64,000 nucleotides of DNA. It comes from Siphlonurus alternatus. Taxonomy: Eukaryota > Arthropoda > Insecta > Ephemeroptera > Siphlonuridae. Shown one piece after another: positions 25,891 to 38,589 of the stretch. The position numbers were made by a program, and so were the translations under genes. Below the pieces are notes generated by a model. That model saw only the letters and a list, made by a program, of their open reading frames with translations, did not search any database and was not told where the DNA came from. The stretch's first letter is position 1, and the number at the start of each line of letters is the position of its first letter. The DNA lies in contig OX463781.1 in the NCBI GenBank assembly GCA_949825025.1, forward strand, positions 36,349,537-36,413,536, in the 5' to 3' direction.

Positions 25891-27496
25891 CTATAGGAAA
25901 AAAATACCAAAATGTATAAAATACAATGATAGACGCGTTTTACGACGGGAGATATCCAAGTTTCTCACTAACTACGGAATTATAAGACTGGCGCTAAACC
26001 GCGAGATAATGAGAAACCTGGATAACTTTCATGAATCGCCAATATTAAATATATCGTTAAATTTATGCATTTAACACAGTTAAGTATTTACCTATTTGTT
26101 TCAATTATCTAATTATCGTCAAAAATTTGGATGTTATACATATACACGTTATTTATCCATTTACAAAGTATTAAATAAAATTAAAAGTACTTTTACTAAA
26201 CAGCGCCATAGCACGACTCTATTCTAGTGTCTGCTATCATTGATATTATCTGGAATATTTATTATAATTAATAAAATGCTTCAATTTTATGTTTTGTCTA
26301 ATTTTATTTAAGTATGAAAAAAAAAAGCATTATTTTATAGACAGAATATTATGTTACTATGCACTACTCTATAAAGTCTATAATTGTAATGATCATCATG
26401 AAATTTTAATCTAAATCCTAAAACAAATAATGAACCAGTCTAATAATTATATATTTTATACTGTAAAAAGTGTTAATAAACATCAAAAATTATAATAAAA
26501 ATATACGTAATTATATATACAAAGTTTTATGTTTCATTGCACATTTTTATTTTATGAAAGTGGAAAAAAATGGACAAAAAATATATATTCCATTTTTGGT
26601 TAATAAGTAGCTTGTGTATTAATTACAGATGTCCCACATGTAAAATAATGATCATAAAATATAATGATAGGTTATATCATAGCTACTGTTATTAATATAA
26701 ATGTATTCTAACACCGTGATGCGTAAGAGAAGAAAGTGGTTTCTTTATTAAATGTCATGTGTATGTAATAAACATAGATTTGCAACTGTAAGTCGTTTTC
26801 AGGTGCGCTGTACATCTACAGTCTGTGTACAAGTTATTGAAACTTACATTATAGTTTCACATATTAGTAGCCAAGAGGCTTTTAATTTTGAAATGACGTG
26901 TATAATTACGACGACTAACGTACTCTCTCGTTTTAATTACGTCATTACTTGACCTCAGAAATAACCAGGTACTAAAAAATTAATTTGCATTTTATATCAA
27001 TAAGAAAAAAAATTGTATTTTATTTATCACGACGTTATATATTTATATTATATTGTTTCAACTTGCTTGTGTTTTTTTCTGGTTATGTTTGCTATTCTTT
27101 GGTCATGAACCATTTAATTATTTATTCAAATAGGAATATGTATATAATTATATATTTATATATGCGCTAATAATTTTTCAGCTTAAATTATTTAAATGAT
27201 AATCAACTTATAACTTATAATTAATTTACTTATTTATTGCACCCATAATGCAATTAATAAAAAAAATAGAAATTTTGCAATAGAATATGAGGTGAAAATT
27301 GCAAGCAAATCACATTCAAGAAATCTTAAATTTTATTTAAGCAACTACTGCACAATATATTTCATATATTATAATGTACTTTTTTGTTTATATTTCAGAT
27401 AATATAGAACTAGTTGTTACTATCGCCAGAAAAGATTTAAATACTATGGAGTTTTCTAGCGTCTTTACTTCAAGACAATAGTTTTAAAAATTGTAT
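25891..27496. other. AT-rich non-coding stretch
   Basis: No supported feature; only short background frames. Confidence 0.4.
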
Positions 27497-27723
27497 GTAC
27501 ACCTCTGGACACCACGAACTTTACTCGTGCTTTGTTGGTAGACGTTACCACGCAGTCTATAGAGGTGTGGTGAACCAAAACTCTTTTGATATTGGTAGAC
27601 TGAGTGCTCTTTATACTTAAAACTAAATTACAAAATCTGCATCTCTCTGCATGTCTATTATTATTGGAGGTGCAGCTCTAACGAGTTAGGCAGGAGTAAA
27701 ATTGGTGCTGTCCAGAGGTGTAC
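27497..27723. mobile_element. Element with 18-bp inverted ends
   Basis: The ends GTACACCTCTGGACACCA and GTACACCTCTGGACAGCA (minus) enclose 227 bp. The interior carries acgcagtct and gaggtgtggtgaa, also found beside the hairpin at 16432. A family-4 fold-back begins at the last bases (27720). Confidence 0.7.
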
Positions 27724-27852
27724 GCCCTCGACCTTTTATCTCTGAAAATTTACATTTGCAGCCTTGTTAATCACCATATATGTTACTATGAGATATGGTG
27801 AATAACAATTCTGCAAATGGAAATTTTCAGTGGCAGTAACTGTACAATCAAT
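27720..27852. mobile_element. Fold-back element, family 4 (copy 2)
   Basis: From gtacgccctcgacc to tggcagtaactgtac the arms pair (ctgaaaattt, gcagcc, ttgttaatcaccat and mirrors). It is more diverged than the copy at 12861-12975. Confidence 0.6.
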
Positions 27853-28837
27853 AAATTTTATAACTTTTTTTTTTAAAAATAAAAAAAATGTTACAAATTA
27901 AAATTCTAACATTTTTATATCATTGAAATCTATCTTATACAATAATATACAATAAAAGTACGTGTCTCGTATCACAAAGTAATGATATTTCTTGTTTAAT
28001 AACCAATTAGTATCAATATATTATACTCTATACAGACGTATACTACAATAGAAAGTAAACAACACCCAAATATATATTCTTTAAAACATGCAGTTATAAA
28101 GTTCTTATTTTCCATAAAGAATAAAAGCTGTAAAGGTCATACCAATTTGCCCTATGCATACTATTCTACTACACGACTGCAACATTAATTGCCTCCGCAT
28201 TATCCCCCCCTCCCCTTCCTCACCTAAGTCTCTTGCCTAAGTCTATAGATGTGCGTGATAGTAATCAGTCGACACGACAGCTATGGCTGCAGGTCTCAAC
28301 ATGCACAGTAAGGTCAGAGATCAGCTTTTTGATCGGAGAAAGTAAAATAGAGGGTGCCATCCCATTCATCTGTTGAACAAACACCATAAGGAACAAATGA
28401 ACTGTGATTACATGAATATAAGAATTGTTTATTTGAGTTCGTGAGATAATAATATAAATAAATTTATTATTTAAAAATATATTATTTAAATATATGGATC
28501 TTTTAACACTAATCATCACGTTTATGTCTTACCTAGTGTAAAATTATTATTTTAAAATGACAGATGGGTGTAGTTACAAATCATATATTAAGTATGATGT
28601 TTACAAATAACACACGTCTATATTTAAGTGGATAAATTACTTAAACGTTTTTTATTTGAAGAGAAGAAAAATATTATGACAGCCCTTGGCTATAATAGAC
28701 CAAAGATGACATTGTATACTGTATACCAGGAAATATGCAGTTATTGTGGCTAGCCTCATACTGCACTTGCATACCTATTATTTTCTTTGTGCTTTTACAT
28801 GATACATATGTTACAATATAGTATATTCCTCTAAAGT
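27853..28837. other. AT-rich non-coding stretch
   Basis: No supported feature. Confidence 0.4.
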
Positions 28838-29044
28838 CAGCGAGTTTCAAACTTTTTGACTCGATTCCCAGATAATATTCAATTCAAAGATGATGTCCCA
28901 TTTTTTCTTCCCCACTGCTTTCTTATTTCCCTACGCATTATTAACCATATTGCCTTGGTCACCATTACTCGATTTTCGTGAAGTCCCAGATGAAAATCTC
29001 AGTGTCCCAAATTTGGGACGCGTTCCATAGCTTGAAAACCGCTG
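28838..29044. mobile_element. Probable decayed hAT-type MITE
   Basis: The left end CAGCGAGTTTCAAACTTTTT and the right end (minus) CAGCGGTTTTCAAGCT recall the CAG-GGTTCTCAAACT ends of hAT/Charlie-type elements. No 8-bp duplication remains visible and the interior is non-coding. Confidence 0.5.
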
Positions 29045-29399
29045 GCCTGTACCTTATTCATGTCCATCAACACATCTATCAACGGATTAATTGATTACAT
29101 AAAAATTGCATTTTATCACAACAAGTCATATATATTATTAATATATATTTATACACCGAGACTTCCTTTCGTTATCGAATCTTTAACATTTAAACCAATC
29201 GTTATATTGACAAAATCTTTAAAAAAAAATGATTGAATATATGTTCTTAAAATATTTGTGTCATCAGATATTTTAGCTTAGAAAACGATACCAAAGTAAA
29301 AAGAGTTTCTATATTTAAACATAAATGTAAATTTCGAAAAAAAAAAAAGTAATATTTAAAAACTTGATATAATTATTATACAAGTATTATGTAACAAGA

Positions 29400-29640
29400 T
29401 ATTCGCTAAATCATTTCCCAGCGGGAACACGTGCAAGATTTGCTCCTTAGGGATGCTGTGAACAAAATCTGTTGGGGCAAACCGGTCCCTCGCACCTGGT
29501 AGACACGTATCCGGAATGCCCGGCAACGACCGTCGTACATCTTGCGACAATAATTTAAATATACCTGACAATGTTGTCTTCAGACAAAATATTCGCCATT
29601 TAACCATCATAATTCTTACCAAGTCTTTCCTTACACCTAA
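29400..29640. other. GC-richer islet, possible exon on either strand
   Basis: The minus frame 29622-29356 (MVRIMMVKWRIFCLK, later RRSLPGIPDTCLPG) follows a ttttag acceptor. The plus strand offers tttcccag, then REHVQDLLLRDAVNK, then a GTAGAC donor. A third possibility is a minus first exon, MANILSEDNIVR with donor GTATAT. These are incompatible and I cannot choose. Confidence 0.2.
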
Positions 29641-31324
29641 AAATATATATTTTTTTATTATTATTTTTTAATTCTTATATTATATTATATTATATAATTT
29701 TTAAATTAATTATAATACATTATAAGATCATTTCTAAACATAATAATAATAATGAATAAAATATTATATATTTGTATGTATAAATATATACTTTGTTTGA
29801 GCTGCTGCATGTTGTGTAATATTATAGGCATATAATTTTAAAATAGAAGCTACATATATATTGCATATTATTAATTTTTTTATGCCAATTAAGTTTTATA
29901 GTTGAACTATATATTAATTATTCGATAAATGTTTTTAAGTTATGTACCAATTATTTATTGTTATTAGATTTTTTAGACTTCAGTCACAATATTTGTACGT
30001 TGGTTGAAAACATAAATAATTGTATTAAATGCTACATGTATGGTTTACAAAAATAATGAAATTTCGTTCTACTAATAATGCACCAAATCAACTTTATTAA
30101 ATTTTAAAACCTTTTAGCATCGATACATCCTTTGATCAAGAAAATCTGATAGAGCAAGAGAGGGGCAGTGGGCGTATAGAGTCACAGAATATGATATATA
30201 ATACAATTATTTCAGTCTGAAAAATAAAACCTTCCGCCCATAGCCCCATGCAATGATATTCTTCCTACTTATATATCTCAAAAACTTGATCCTAGTATAG
30301 ATCTGCATTTTTTTTTAAGTAAACTGAAAAGATAGGAACGATTTACCAGCTACTACTCCTAAGGATGGTGCCCCCAATAGAGGCTTCAAGTGATGCGCTT
30401 TCGCTGCGCAACTGTTTGTCGCTAAGGTTCATCTTGCACTTGAAAATGAAGCAAAGTGTTTTTTTTTTACTTTTCTCGGTTATAAATCAAGTAAAAAATC
30501 TAAATCTTGAATTATCTACTGTATTTTTCAGTTTGGACCAAAGTTCCGTAAAGGAATTTTCCCTGAAAAATCTTATTCTTAGTGAAAAAACGAATTCACG
30601 TTTTTTTTACATAGGTTTGGTATAGCGGGTGGGATCACCGAAAAATCAGCTGACTTGAAGCCTCTATATAACTTAAATGTCATCATCAGGGTTAAATGAT
30701 AATTAAAAATTAAAAGAATACTCCTTGCACCATTTTGTGGTGAATTTTGACATCTCTTTACGTATAAGTTCTAACGACTACTGGGGACAGATATTATATA
30801 AGTCAAATTTGTATGTTTTTTATGTACTTAAAAATAATAAATTAAAATTAGATGGATTTTCGAATTTTTTAAGTCATTTTGTCTTATTTCTAGGTGTAAA
30901 AATATTATGTGTATAAGTTTACAGTCTGGAGAAAAAAATAGCACCGATATTAATCCCATAAGCATAATAATTAAACCTAATGATAAACATAATTATAATG
31001 AAAAATATTTTATTAATTTCAAATCACAAGAAAAAAAATGAGTTAAAAAAAAAGGCAAAATATATTATAGTGACAAAAAAATTCAAACAACGACAATCGC
31101 AGAAATAACATGCAAAAAAGAATTGAGGGCCTAGGCGAGTAAATTTTGTCAAAACACTGAGGAAAATTTATACTGAAAAAATTTAATGTTCATGTTATTG
31201 CATTGCTTGGACAACACAAGAACTGATAAAATATTTTAAAATGTTAGAATTCCAGGTAATTTGAAATTTTTTGCGCATTTTCATGATTATTCCAGTTTTT
31301 TTCAGGTGCCACCCTAATTATAAG
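29641..31324. other. AT-rich non-coding stretch
   Basis: An 86-codon plus frame at 30365 has no domain. Nothing is supported. Confidence 0.35.
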
Positions 31325-31655
31325 TAAACGTGAACTCTTATAGCTGCAGAACTAGATGCATGGTCAAATTTGCTCCAAACCCGAAATACAATCTCATTTC
31401 GACTTTGGGTCAAACCACGATGCTCCAAACTAGTTCTGGTAAAATAAATGAAAATGCTCCAAAGCCGAAGTAAAAGTCTCCATCGGCTTTGGAGTAATTT
31501 CATTTGACAAGAACTAGTTTGGAGCATCGTAGTTTGACCCAAAGCCGAAATTTGAATTCATTTTGGGTTTGGAGCATTCCCCGATGCTCCAATCTAGTTC
31601 TGCGCATTTTTTTCGGCCTTGAACTGAATTCGGCTTTGGGTTTTGGGTTATAACA
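31325..31655. mobile_element. Compound palindromic element, family 7 (short copy)
   Basis: It is built of alternating modules gctccaaa, gccgaa, actagtt and ttcggctttgg that pair with each other. The right end (minus) reads AACCCAAAGCCGAATTCAG, like both ends of 43593-45077 and 61940-63926. The frame at 31318-31542 is only a by-product of the modules. Confidence 0.75.
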
Positions 31656-31997
31656 ACATATGCATGTATGTTTTTCTGAGTAATCAAATTAAAAGGAATG
31701 AGAGATTACTGAGCATGCAGTGCTTCATTCACTGGTATATGTGTTCATTAACCCAATTATATATACTTGAAAATAAATGTAAATTACATAAAAATAATAA
31801 TAATTAACACTACGTATATCTATGTGTTGGAATATACATTTTACAGTATACAGTTAAATTGGAAAGATGAAGCGCCAATTGCCTATTCTACCTCTCTTTT
31901 CTCTCTCTTTCTTAAATTTTGAGAATGTATAATATACTTAACCATAAATTGGGTCAGGAACCATTACACTTGCGGTTCGATTCCCTGTTATTATTAT

Positions 31998-33565
31998 TTC
32001 AAATTCAAATTCAAATTTTTATTTCGATCGTTGGCTTTACAGCATAGATCACGTCATAGTTGTTACATAGATTATACATAACAGATACTTAATTCTAATT
32101 AACATAGCACTTAAAAAAAAAACATACATAGTATAATACATAGATGTTTAAAAATAACATACACAGGTATATAAAATATTCGTGAATAAAAATACACTAA
32201 TAACATGATTATGTTCATTATTAACATTTTTTTTTTAATTTTCACAATATTTTTTTATATAAGAGAAAAAAAAAAAAAAAGTTTCAAAATCCCTTTCACA
32301 TAAATATAATTCACGTATAATTTCTTGATTCACTACATTGCTTGATGCACAATGTTTCTTGTTGCACTATATATAGTTCACATAACACTTAGATGATCAA
32401 ATCTAAAAATAAACAAATTTACTGTTTTTAATTTTGAGCCATTGATAAAGATAACATTTTTTGTTTTTGTTGATCGGTAGGAGCAACGTTCCAGTTTGCG
32501 ACGTCCTCATCGGTTATTTTTGAGTTTTCATCATAAAAATCTTTAATTTTGTAATATTCTTTTTTGATTAATATAGTTTTTAATTTGTTTTTGAACACAT
32601 TATCACTTATTTCATTTTTTAATGACTTAGGTAAAAAGTCATATATTTTGTGAGTTTGGTAGTATGGATTGTTTTTATAAAAGGCTGAATGATGTTTTTT
32701 TATTATAACTTTTGATTTATTTCTAGTATCGTAGGGAGAGATGTCGGAAACTAGAGCGTATGACTCTGGGTGTAATCTTTTGTACATTGCACAATTTAAT
32801 ATGTAAATACAGGGTAGAGTTAACAATTTCAAATCATAAAAATGACTTCTGCAGGAATCCATCTTTTTAAAACCTTTTATTGTTTTAACTGATCTTTTTT
32901 GTAATATGAATAAACGGGTTAATACCGCATTATCACTTCCCCAGATTATAACAGAGTAGCTTACATGAGAATATACAGTAGCATAATAAACTGAGAGTAG
33001 AATATCATTTGAAACTAATCCTTTCAATGAATAAAGTAAAAAAATTCCACGATTAACTTTTTTTGACAGTTCATTTAATTGAATATCCCAGTTTAATGTA
33101 TTATTAATGTGAAGCCCAAGAAATTTCGTATCTGTGGCTTCTTTAACTGGTTTGCCATCTAATTCAATATTTATATTTACATTTTCGGTATTAGTAGGCA
33201 GATGGAATCTGAGAAAAGTAGTTTTGTCTATATTTAACAGTAAACGATTATCTTTACACCAATTTTCAACTTGTTGTACAGTGTTATTTGCTTTTCTCTC
33301 TAATTCTTTCACTGATTTTGCTGATATCCTGGCATTGGTATCATCAGCGTATTGCTCTACATCATCAGCATCTTTTAGATATGATGCAAGATCATTAGTC
33401 GTAAAATTGTAAATGCGTGGGCCTGTCTTACTGCCCTGGGGAACTCCTAGGGTAACGGGCAGAAGAGCTGATTTATAGATATGATTTAGGTCTCCATTTA
33501 ATTCAGATTTAATTTCAACGTACTGATATCTGTTATTAAGATATGATTCAAAAAATTTAATATTA
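31998..33565 (-). pseudogene. 5'-truncated non-LTR retrotransposon B (RT catalytic core to C-terminus)
   Basis: The minus-strand frame is open from about 33563 to a stop at 32428 (about 379 codons). It begins FFESYLNNRYQYVE and shows RT motif B as GVPQGSKTGP (usually SxLGP) and motif C as YADDT at 33350-33336. It continues IDKTTFLRF, TKFLGLHINNTLNW, SVYYATVYSHVSYSVIIWG and LQKRSVKTI. The 3' UTR is about 430 bp with an AATAAA just before a terminal TTTGAA array (31998-32016, plus strand ttcaaattcaaattcaaa). Endonuclease and RT motif A are missing by 5' truncation. It is related to element A but distinct in sequence. Confidence 0.9.
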
Positions 33566-35397
33566 ATGGAATATTAAATTCCATAATATAATTATATTAG
33601 TAATAAAATGATATTTACTTATTAGGGAGTTTTATTACAATAATATAATACATTCTAACTTTGAATAAGCTATATCAACTTAAAAATATAAACATTTTGA
33701 TAGAATTTTACATTTAGAAAATAAACTTTAGACAACATGTGATGTCACATACATATATATCATAATTTGTCTGTGATTTGTGCGTGAGCCGTCAATCAGC
33801 GGACCAGGAGGCTGTGAGTCATATATTTTATGTGCGTCACCTCTTGCAGCTTTCACCGCTCCTGTGCAGAGTGCGTTGCGCGGCTGCTTGACTGACATTT
33901 GATCCATTTCGCACATTGATCGTGTGCTTCGTGTTAAATCAGTCGCTACATAAGCCAACACTTATATTACTTGATACAATGCAGAAATAAATGTAGTATA
34001 TTTTTGGAAAAATTCAATAGGTTCTTTTGAAACGCAATATTACAATTACAAAATATGATTTTAATATTAAATAATGCTGTAAAAAATATTTTTAATTTTC
34101 CGTAAACTTTGGCATGTAATTTTACCTTTTTTATTGCTTTTTTTAATTTTTCATTCAAATTTGCAAATTTATTAATTCATTTGTAAAATCTCTGAGCAAA
34201 ACGTTAAAATAATGCACTTACAAAATGTTATGTATTGTTATATTACAAAAATTTACTCTAATATTTTTAATCGGGAAATGTTTTTAAAAAAACATAAGAG
34301 AACGTAAAATTATTCTAAATAAATGTAAAATCACTTTTAAAAAAATGTAAAAGTACATTTTTGTTAGTTATAATTACAAAGTATTTGGTACTATTACATA
34401 TGATATTAGACAGTCGTAAGCGTCGCAAAGAGACGCCATTGCCACGTAGTTCTACAGCTTAGTAATTTAATGATTTGTGGTGATATAATTAGCATAAGAT
34501 GCCAAGTTTAGTGCTCGAATTCTTTGGTAAGTGTTAATCTTTATTTTGAGTAGTAAGTTGTATCGATTTATGTGCTTTTCTGTAAGCAATGATGAACGCT
34601 TCATGATAGCTTGTTTTTTCCGGGGAGTCGATAGTTTTAGTGCAATTTTTAATCCTTTTTACAATAGTATTAAAATAGAGCATGCATCCATTATGCTCAT
34701 CTTATGGTATTTTTATTTAGAAAATTGACTTAAATTATGATATCCGTTTTATAAAATCTATACGTTTTTAATTTGATAACCTATATACAGTGCATTATTT
34801 TGTTGCCTCTCCGCCGAGAGAATCAAAACTGCTGCTTGGTTAAATATGGCTGTAAAAAATTTAAAATTTTCTGTGCAATGTCAGGCCGATTGACTGTTTT
34901 TGAAGCGGGAATAATGTGCAAAATATTAACTTTAACATCAGAATTTGAGTGCGAGCCTTTTAGTAAGAGAAACATTTTATAAATATGTTTCAAGACTACT
35001 GTTCGATGGACGTAAGAATGATTTTTCCTGGTTGATTCTGAAAATTAATATTAATTAGCAATACTCGTATTATTATTACAAATATATTTTATACGTAGAC
35101 CGTAGATCCTGAAATTTTGATCCACGATTTTCATTAACTTCATATGAGAAGCAATAAAAAAGATAAATTGTAACATAAAACTTTTATTATTATAAAAAAA
35201 CAAAAATATATGTAGCTTTTAAACAACATTTTCTTTGTAAAATTACATAAAAAAATTGGAAATAAAACTCCAAATTATAAACGTGTAAAAAAACGAAAAA
35301 AATGTATTTGGTTAAAAACAAAAAATAAATGTATTTTTACAAATATTATAGTTTTGTAATTATACATTTAAAATTTGTAATATCCAATTAAAAATTT
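33566..35397. other. AT-rich stretch with GC-richer islet at 33780-33950
   Basis: The islet has a 77-codon minus frame and a plus-strand cctcttgcag acceptor-like site, with no recognised domain. The rest is A/T-rich and featureless. Confidence 0.3.
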
Positions 35398-35545
35398 TTA
35401 AGGGACATTCACAAAGTCTTAAGGCCACATTTAAGGCTCGATAATTTAAAGCTTGATTTTAGACGTGTTTTTTAGACCCAAAATTCTGGTCTTAAATTAT
35501 TGAGCCTTAATTGTGGCCTTAGGGCTTTGTGAATGCCCCTTTTTA
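35398..35545. mobile_element. Short MITE, family 3 (copy 2)
   Basis: About 148 bp with ends AAGGGACATTCACAAAGTC and AAAAGGGGCATTCACAAAG (minus). The core ttttagacgtgttttttaga is the reverse complement of the core at 6168-6314, so the copies are inserted in opposite orientation. Confidence 0.88.
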
Positions 35546-35692
35546 AGCTTAAATACATGCACGTTTATAATTTGGCCTTTTATTTCCTATTATTTTTTGT
35601 AAAAATACAGAGAATTTTTTTACAGTGTGGTGAATAAGTTGCTTACAAAGAGCAAATTGTTGATTAAAAAAAGTGCAATATAATCATGTATC

Positions 35693-36046
35693 TTTAAAGG
35701 GATACAGGCCTCAATTAAAAATTAGGCAGTCACAGAGAGTTGCTTGAGTTGACAATCAACATTTGGATTATTTTTTCCGTGCACGATGCAGCTGCATGAG
35801 CGGGGGCTGCAAAGTAAGGATGCAGGTCCTTGATGACGTCAAAATGACGTCAAAAAACATGATGCCGTATGTATGTTTTGCGTTGTGACGTCATTTTGAC
35901 GTCATGAAGGATCTGCATCCTTCCTTTGCAGCCCCCGCTCAAGCAGCTGCATCGCGCATGGAAAATATTATCCGAGTGTTGATTGTCAACTCAAGCAACT
36001 CTCTGTGACTACCTAATTTTTAATTTGAGGCCTGTATGCCTTTAAA
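35693..36046. mobile_element. 354-bp near-perfect hairpin element
   Basis: The arms run about 160 bp each from TTTAAAGGGATACAGGCCTC and its mirror TTTAAAGGCATACAGGCCTC (minus). They include cagtcacagagagttgct, gttgacaatcaac, gcagctgcat, gcgggggctgc and gacgtcattttgacgtca. A TTTAAA at both ends may be target-derived. No coding frame. Confidence 0.9.
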
Positions 36047-36114
36047 AGCTGATATTAACATATTAACATAAACATATCTTAACTAATATTATAAAATAAG
36101 AACAAAATCTCTTT

Positions 36115-36116
<2 letters not shown>

Positions 36117-36189
<73 letters not shown>
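36117..36189. repeat. (GA)n microsatellite
   Basis: About 73 bp of GA followed by a few GAT units. Confidence 0.97.
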
Positions 36190-36193
<4 letters not shown>

Positions 36194-36616
36194 GATGATG
36201 GTGTGTAGGGGTAGTTACGAAAGGGTTTATTTTGCAGACTGAAATAATTGTGTTATTCTGTTATATATATATATCCCATGACTTTATATTCCCCTCTATC
36301 GCTCCCAGAGTTTGTTGATCAAAGGATATATATCGATATTAAAAGGTTTTAAAATTTAATAAAGTTGTTTTGGTGTATTATTAATTGAACGAGATTTCAT
36401 TATTTTTGTAAACCGTACATGTAATAGAGTTTAATACAATTATTTATGTTTTCGACCAACGTCCAAATATTGTTAATGCGGTCTGATATAATTTGATGCA
36501 ATTATCTGTCTAGACTAAAATAATAAGTTTATCCAGCTCATCTGGTTCATGGTGATTTTATGTTGTCCAATACAATTTATAGAATGGACAATGGTTGCAT
36601 GAGAGTATGGAATAAG

Positions 36617-36950
36617 TTCAAATTCAAATTAATTTATTCGTCCAATTCCAAATACATTTGTAATAACAAGTTTACAAGTGTAAAAATGTTTTGTCGTTCC
36701 TTCTTTGCTTTCTTGCCAATAAAAGCATTATGCCTTTAAAATTTATATTTTAATGCTTTCAACAATTTTCTTTCTTATGTAATACCAGAATTGTACATAT
36801 TTACAATTGATAATTAATATTTTTTATTTTTATCTGTTGTTTTTTTTCATTATATTAATTGTCATCATTTTGTTTCTGTTTTAATTGTTCTTTTTAAGTT
36901 TGACACTTCACAAAAATGGTAAAATATGCTGTACTGAAATGATTTACAAA
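36617..36950 (-). pseudogene. 3' end of a truncated non-LTR retrotransposon C
   Basis: Plus strand ttcaaattcaaatt at 36617-36630, followed by tttattcg, is the mirror of the AATAAA plus TTTGAA tails of elements A and B. Sequence above it is AT-rich 3'-UTR-like with no recoverable RT frame. The right boundary is uncertain. Confidence 0.5.
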
Positions 36951-37199
36951 TAAATAACAATATTAACGAGATTTTTTTTTACCAATTTTCTGAAATTTTA
37001 ATATTGTTCTATTTTTTTTAATATAAATAGCTTTCATATAGCTCTTCTAATTTTTACTTCATGTTATATACTATAAATTCAGAAAGAGAGAGATATAGAT
37101 GGTCGTACATAATATAAACATAAGCTTGTAAAATATAATGAGAATAGTATATTTCTCAATATACTGTTTATTACATAACTAATAATGAAGCTGTTATTA

Positions 37200-37440
37200 G
37201 AAGGTTGGAGATCTACCAGCAGTTACCTCCATATACAACATCAGGATGATATTTAGAAAGGATGCTTTGCTAAGGTCACTACTTGAGAGCCATCTGTCAG
37301 TCACGTGACCTCTGAGTGACCCGCCCTCCGTTCTCTGGCTACCGGTGTCACTAAATTACACCACACACAATAACTTTACAGAATTTTTCTAAATGACCTC
37401 GCCGCTAAGATATCTTGTGTCGTAAGTGTGAATATTAATT
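37200..37440. other. GC-richer islet with GTCACGTGAC and a GC box
   Basis: GTCACGTGAC (37301-37310 region) lies about 15 bp from CCGCCC. This pairing is common in animal promoters, but no transcript start or exon can be fixed here. Confidence 0.25.
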
Positions 37441-37477
37441 TATATGGTATTTTGCTATATTTCCAGTTTTAATATGT

Positions 37478-37815
37478 TTAATTCAATTCAATTCTTTTAT
37501 TCAACCACTGGTTATATAAGTACAACATGGATTACATTAATGTATAATATAGTAATAAAACACTGAAAAGACAACAACTACAATTATAACAATATCATTT
37601 GTAATTTATAAACAAAGAAAGAAAAGTAAGAAAATATTTGTAAATAATAATTGAACTAAAATTAACACTGAACAACACATCTTTTGTCAACTTTTGACTG
37701 AAATACATTTTCACATAATTAATTTACTTATTATTTAATGATAATATTCTTTAAATTATCCTTGAAAATATTTATGGAATCTATTTCTCTTAGAATAGCT
37801 GGTAATAATAATAAT
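37478..37815 (-). pseudogene. 3' end of a truncated non-LTR retrotransposon D
   Basis: On the minus strand the last codons before a TAA near 37733 read LPAILREIDSINIFKDNLK, the C-terminal LP-x-x-LR ... FK-x-x-LK block seen in elements A and B. The 3' UTR ends in AATAAAAGAATTGAATTGAA (minus), a TTGAA variant of the family tail. The rest of the RT is missing. Confidence 0.7.
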
Positions 37816-38038
37816 AATATAAATATATTCTAAAATTATGTTTTAGTTATTTAAATTAAGAGAAATGTGATGATGTATCTATTGAGTAACTGAGCATTTT
37901 GTAAATGCTACATTTTTTTCTCATTGTTTCTATATGATTTGTTATGCTATTGTTATTTTTGCTCATCAATATTAGATTGGTTTTAATTATAAATAAATAT
38001 ATCAGGTAACTTTTGCATTAGTTAGATGCATTTGGAAT

Positions 38039-38581
38039 TAGTGTTGTAAAAATGTGAAAGTTCACTGCGAACATTCAAGAAGTTCGCTCGCGAACATTTA
38101 AAGTTCACTCATGCAATGTTCGTTCGCGAACTTGTGAAACCTAATTCAAAAATCCCGCGTAAATTTCAGCGTTCTGATTGGTTACATCTGTGTTCTTAAA
38201 TAAAAAGTTAAAATTAAATAGAAATTTGAATTAAAACACCTTATTTGTAACTATTACTACTATTTTGGGTGCCAAAAATGAAAGGACACGATACTAAATG
38301 TATATCTTAACTCCCAAAGGCTATGACAGGACAAAAAAAATAATTACTTTTTTGCGAGGGTAAATTTATTCAAGTTATATCTTTAACTTGCTTTCATGAA
38401 GTTAATTGTCATTAAATGTGAACATCTTGCTGTTTAGTTTGCTGAATATCGAATTAAGTGTACTTTTGTACAGAATTCAAACGTTCCCGGTTATTTACAT
38501 GTTCGCGAACTTTGTAATGTTCGCGAAGTGAACTTGTGAAAGTTCACTCATCAGAAGTTCCTTTCGTTTTTTACAACACTA
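38039..38581. mobile_element. hAT-like non-autonomous element with 8-bp TSD
   Basis: The terminal repeat TAGTGTTGTAAAAA is mirrored at 38568-38581. Perfect 8-bp duplications TTTGGAAT flank it (38031-38038 and 38582-38589). The 543-bp interior carries several GTTCGCGAAC-type palindromes and agttcactc repeats near both ends and no transposase frame. This is the best-dated insertion of the MITEs because the duplication is exact. Confidence 0.93.
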
Positions 38582-38589
38582 TTTGGAAT

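Noticed and set aside
31974..31984. GGTTCGATTCC, a perfect tRNA B-box match
   Set aside because: No pairing T-stem, acceptor stem or A-box at the right distance; it is probably chance sequence at the target of truncated element B.
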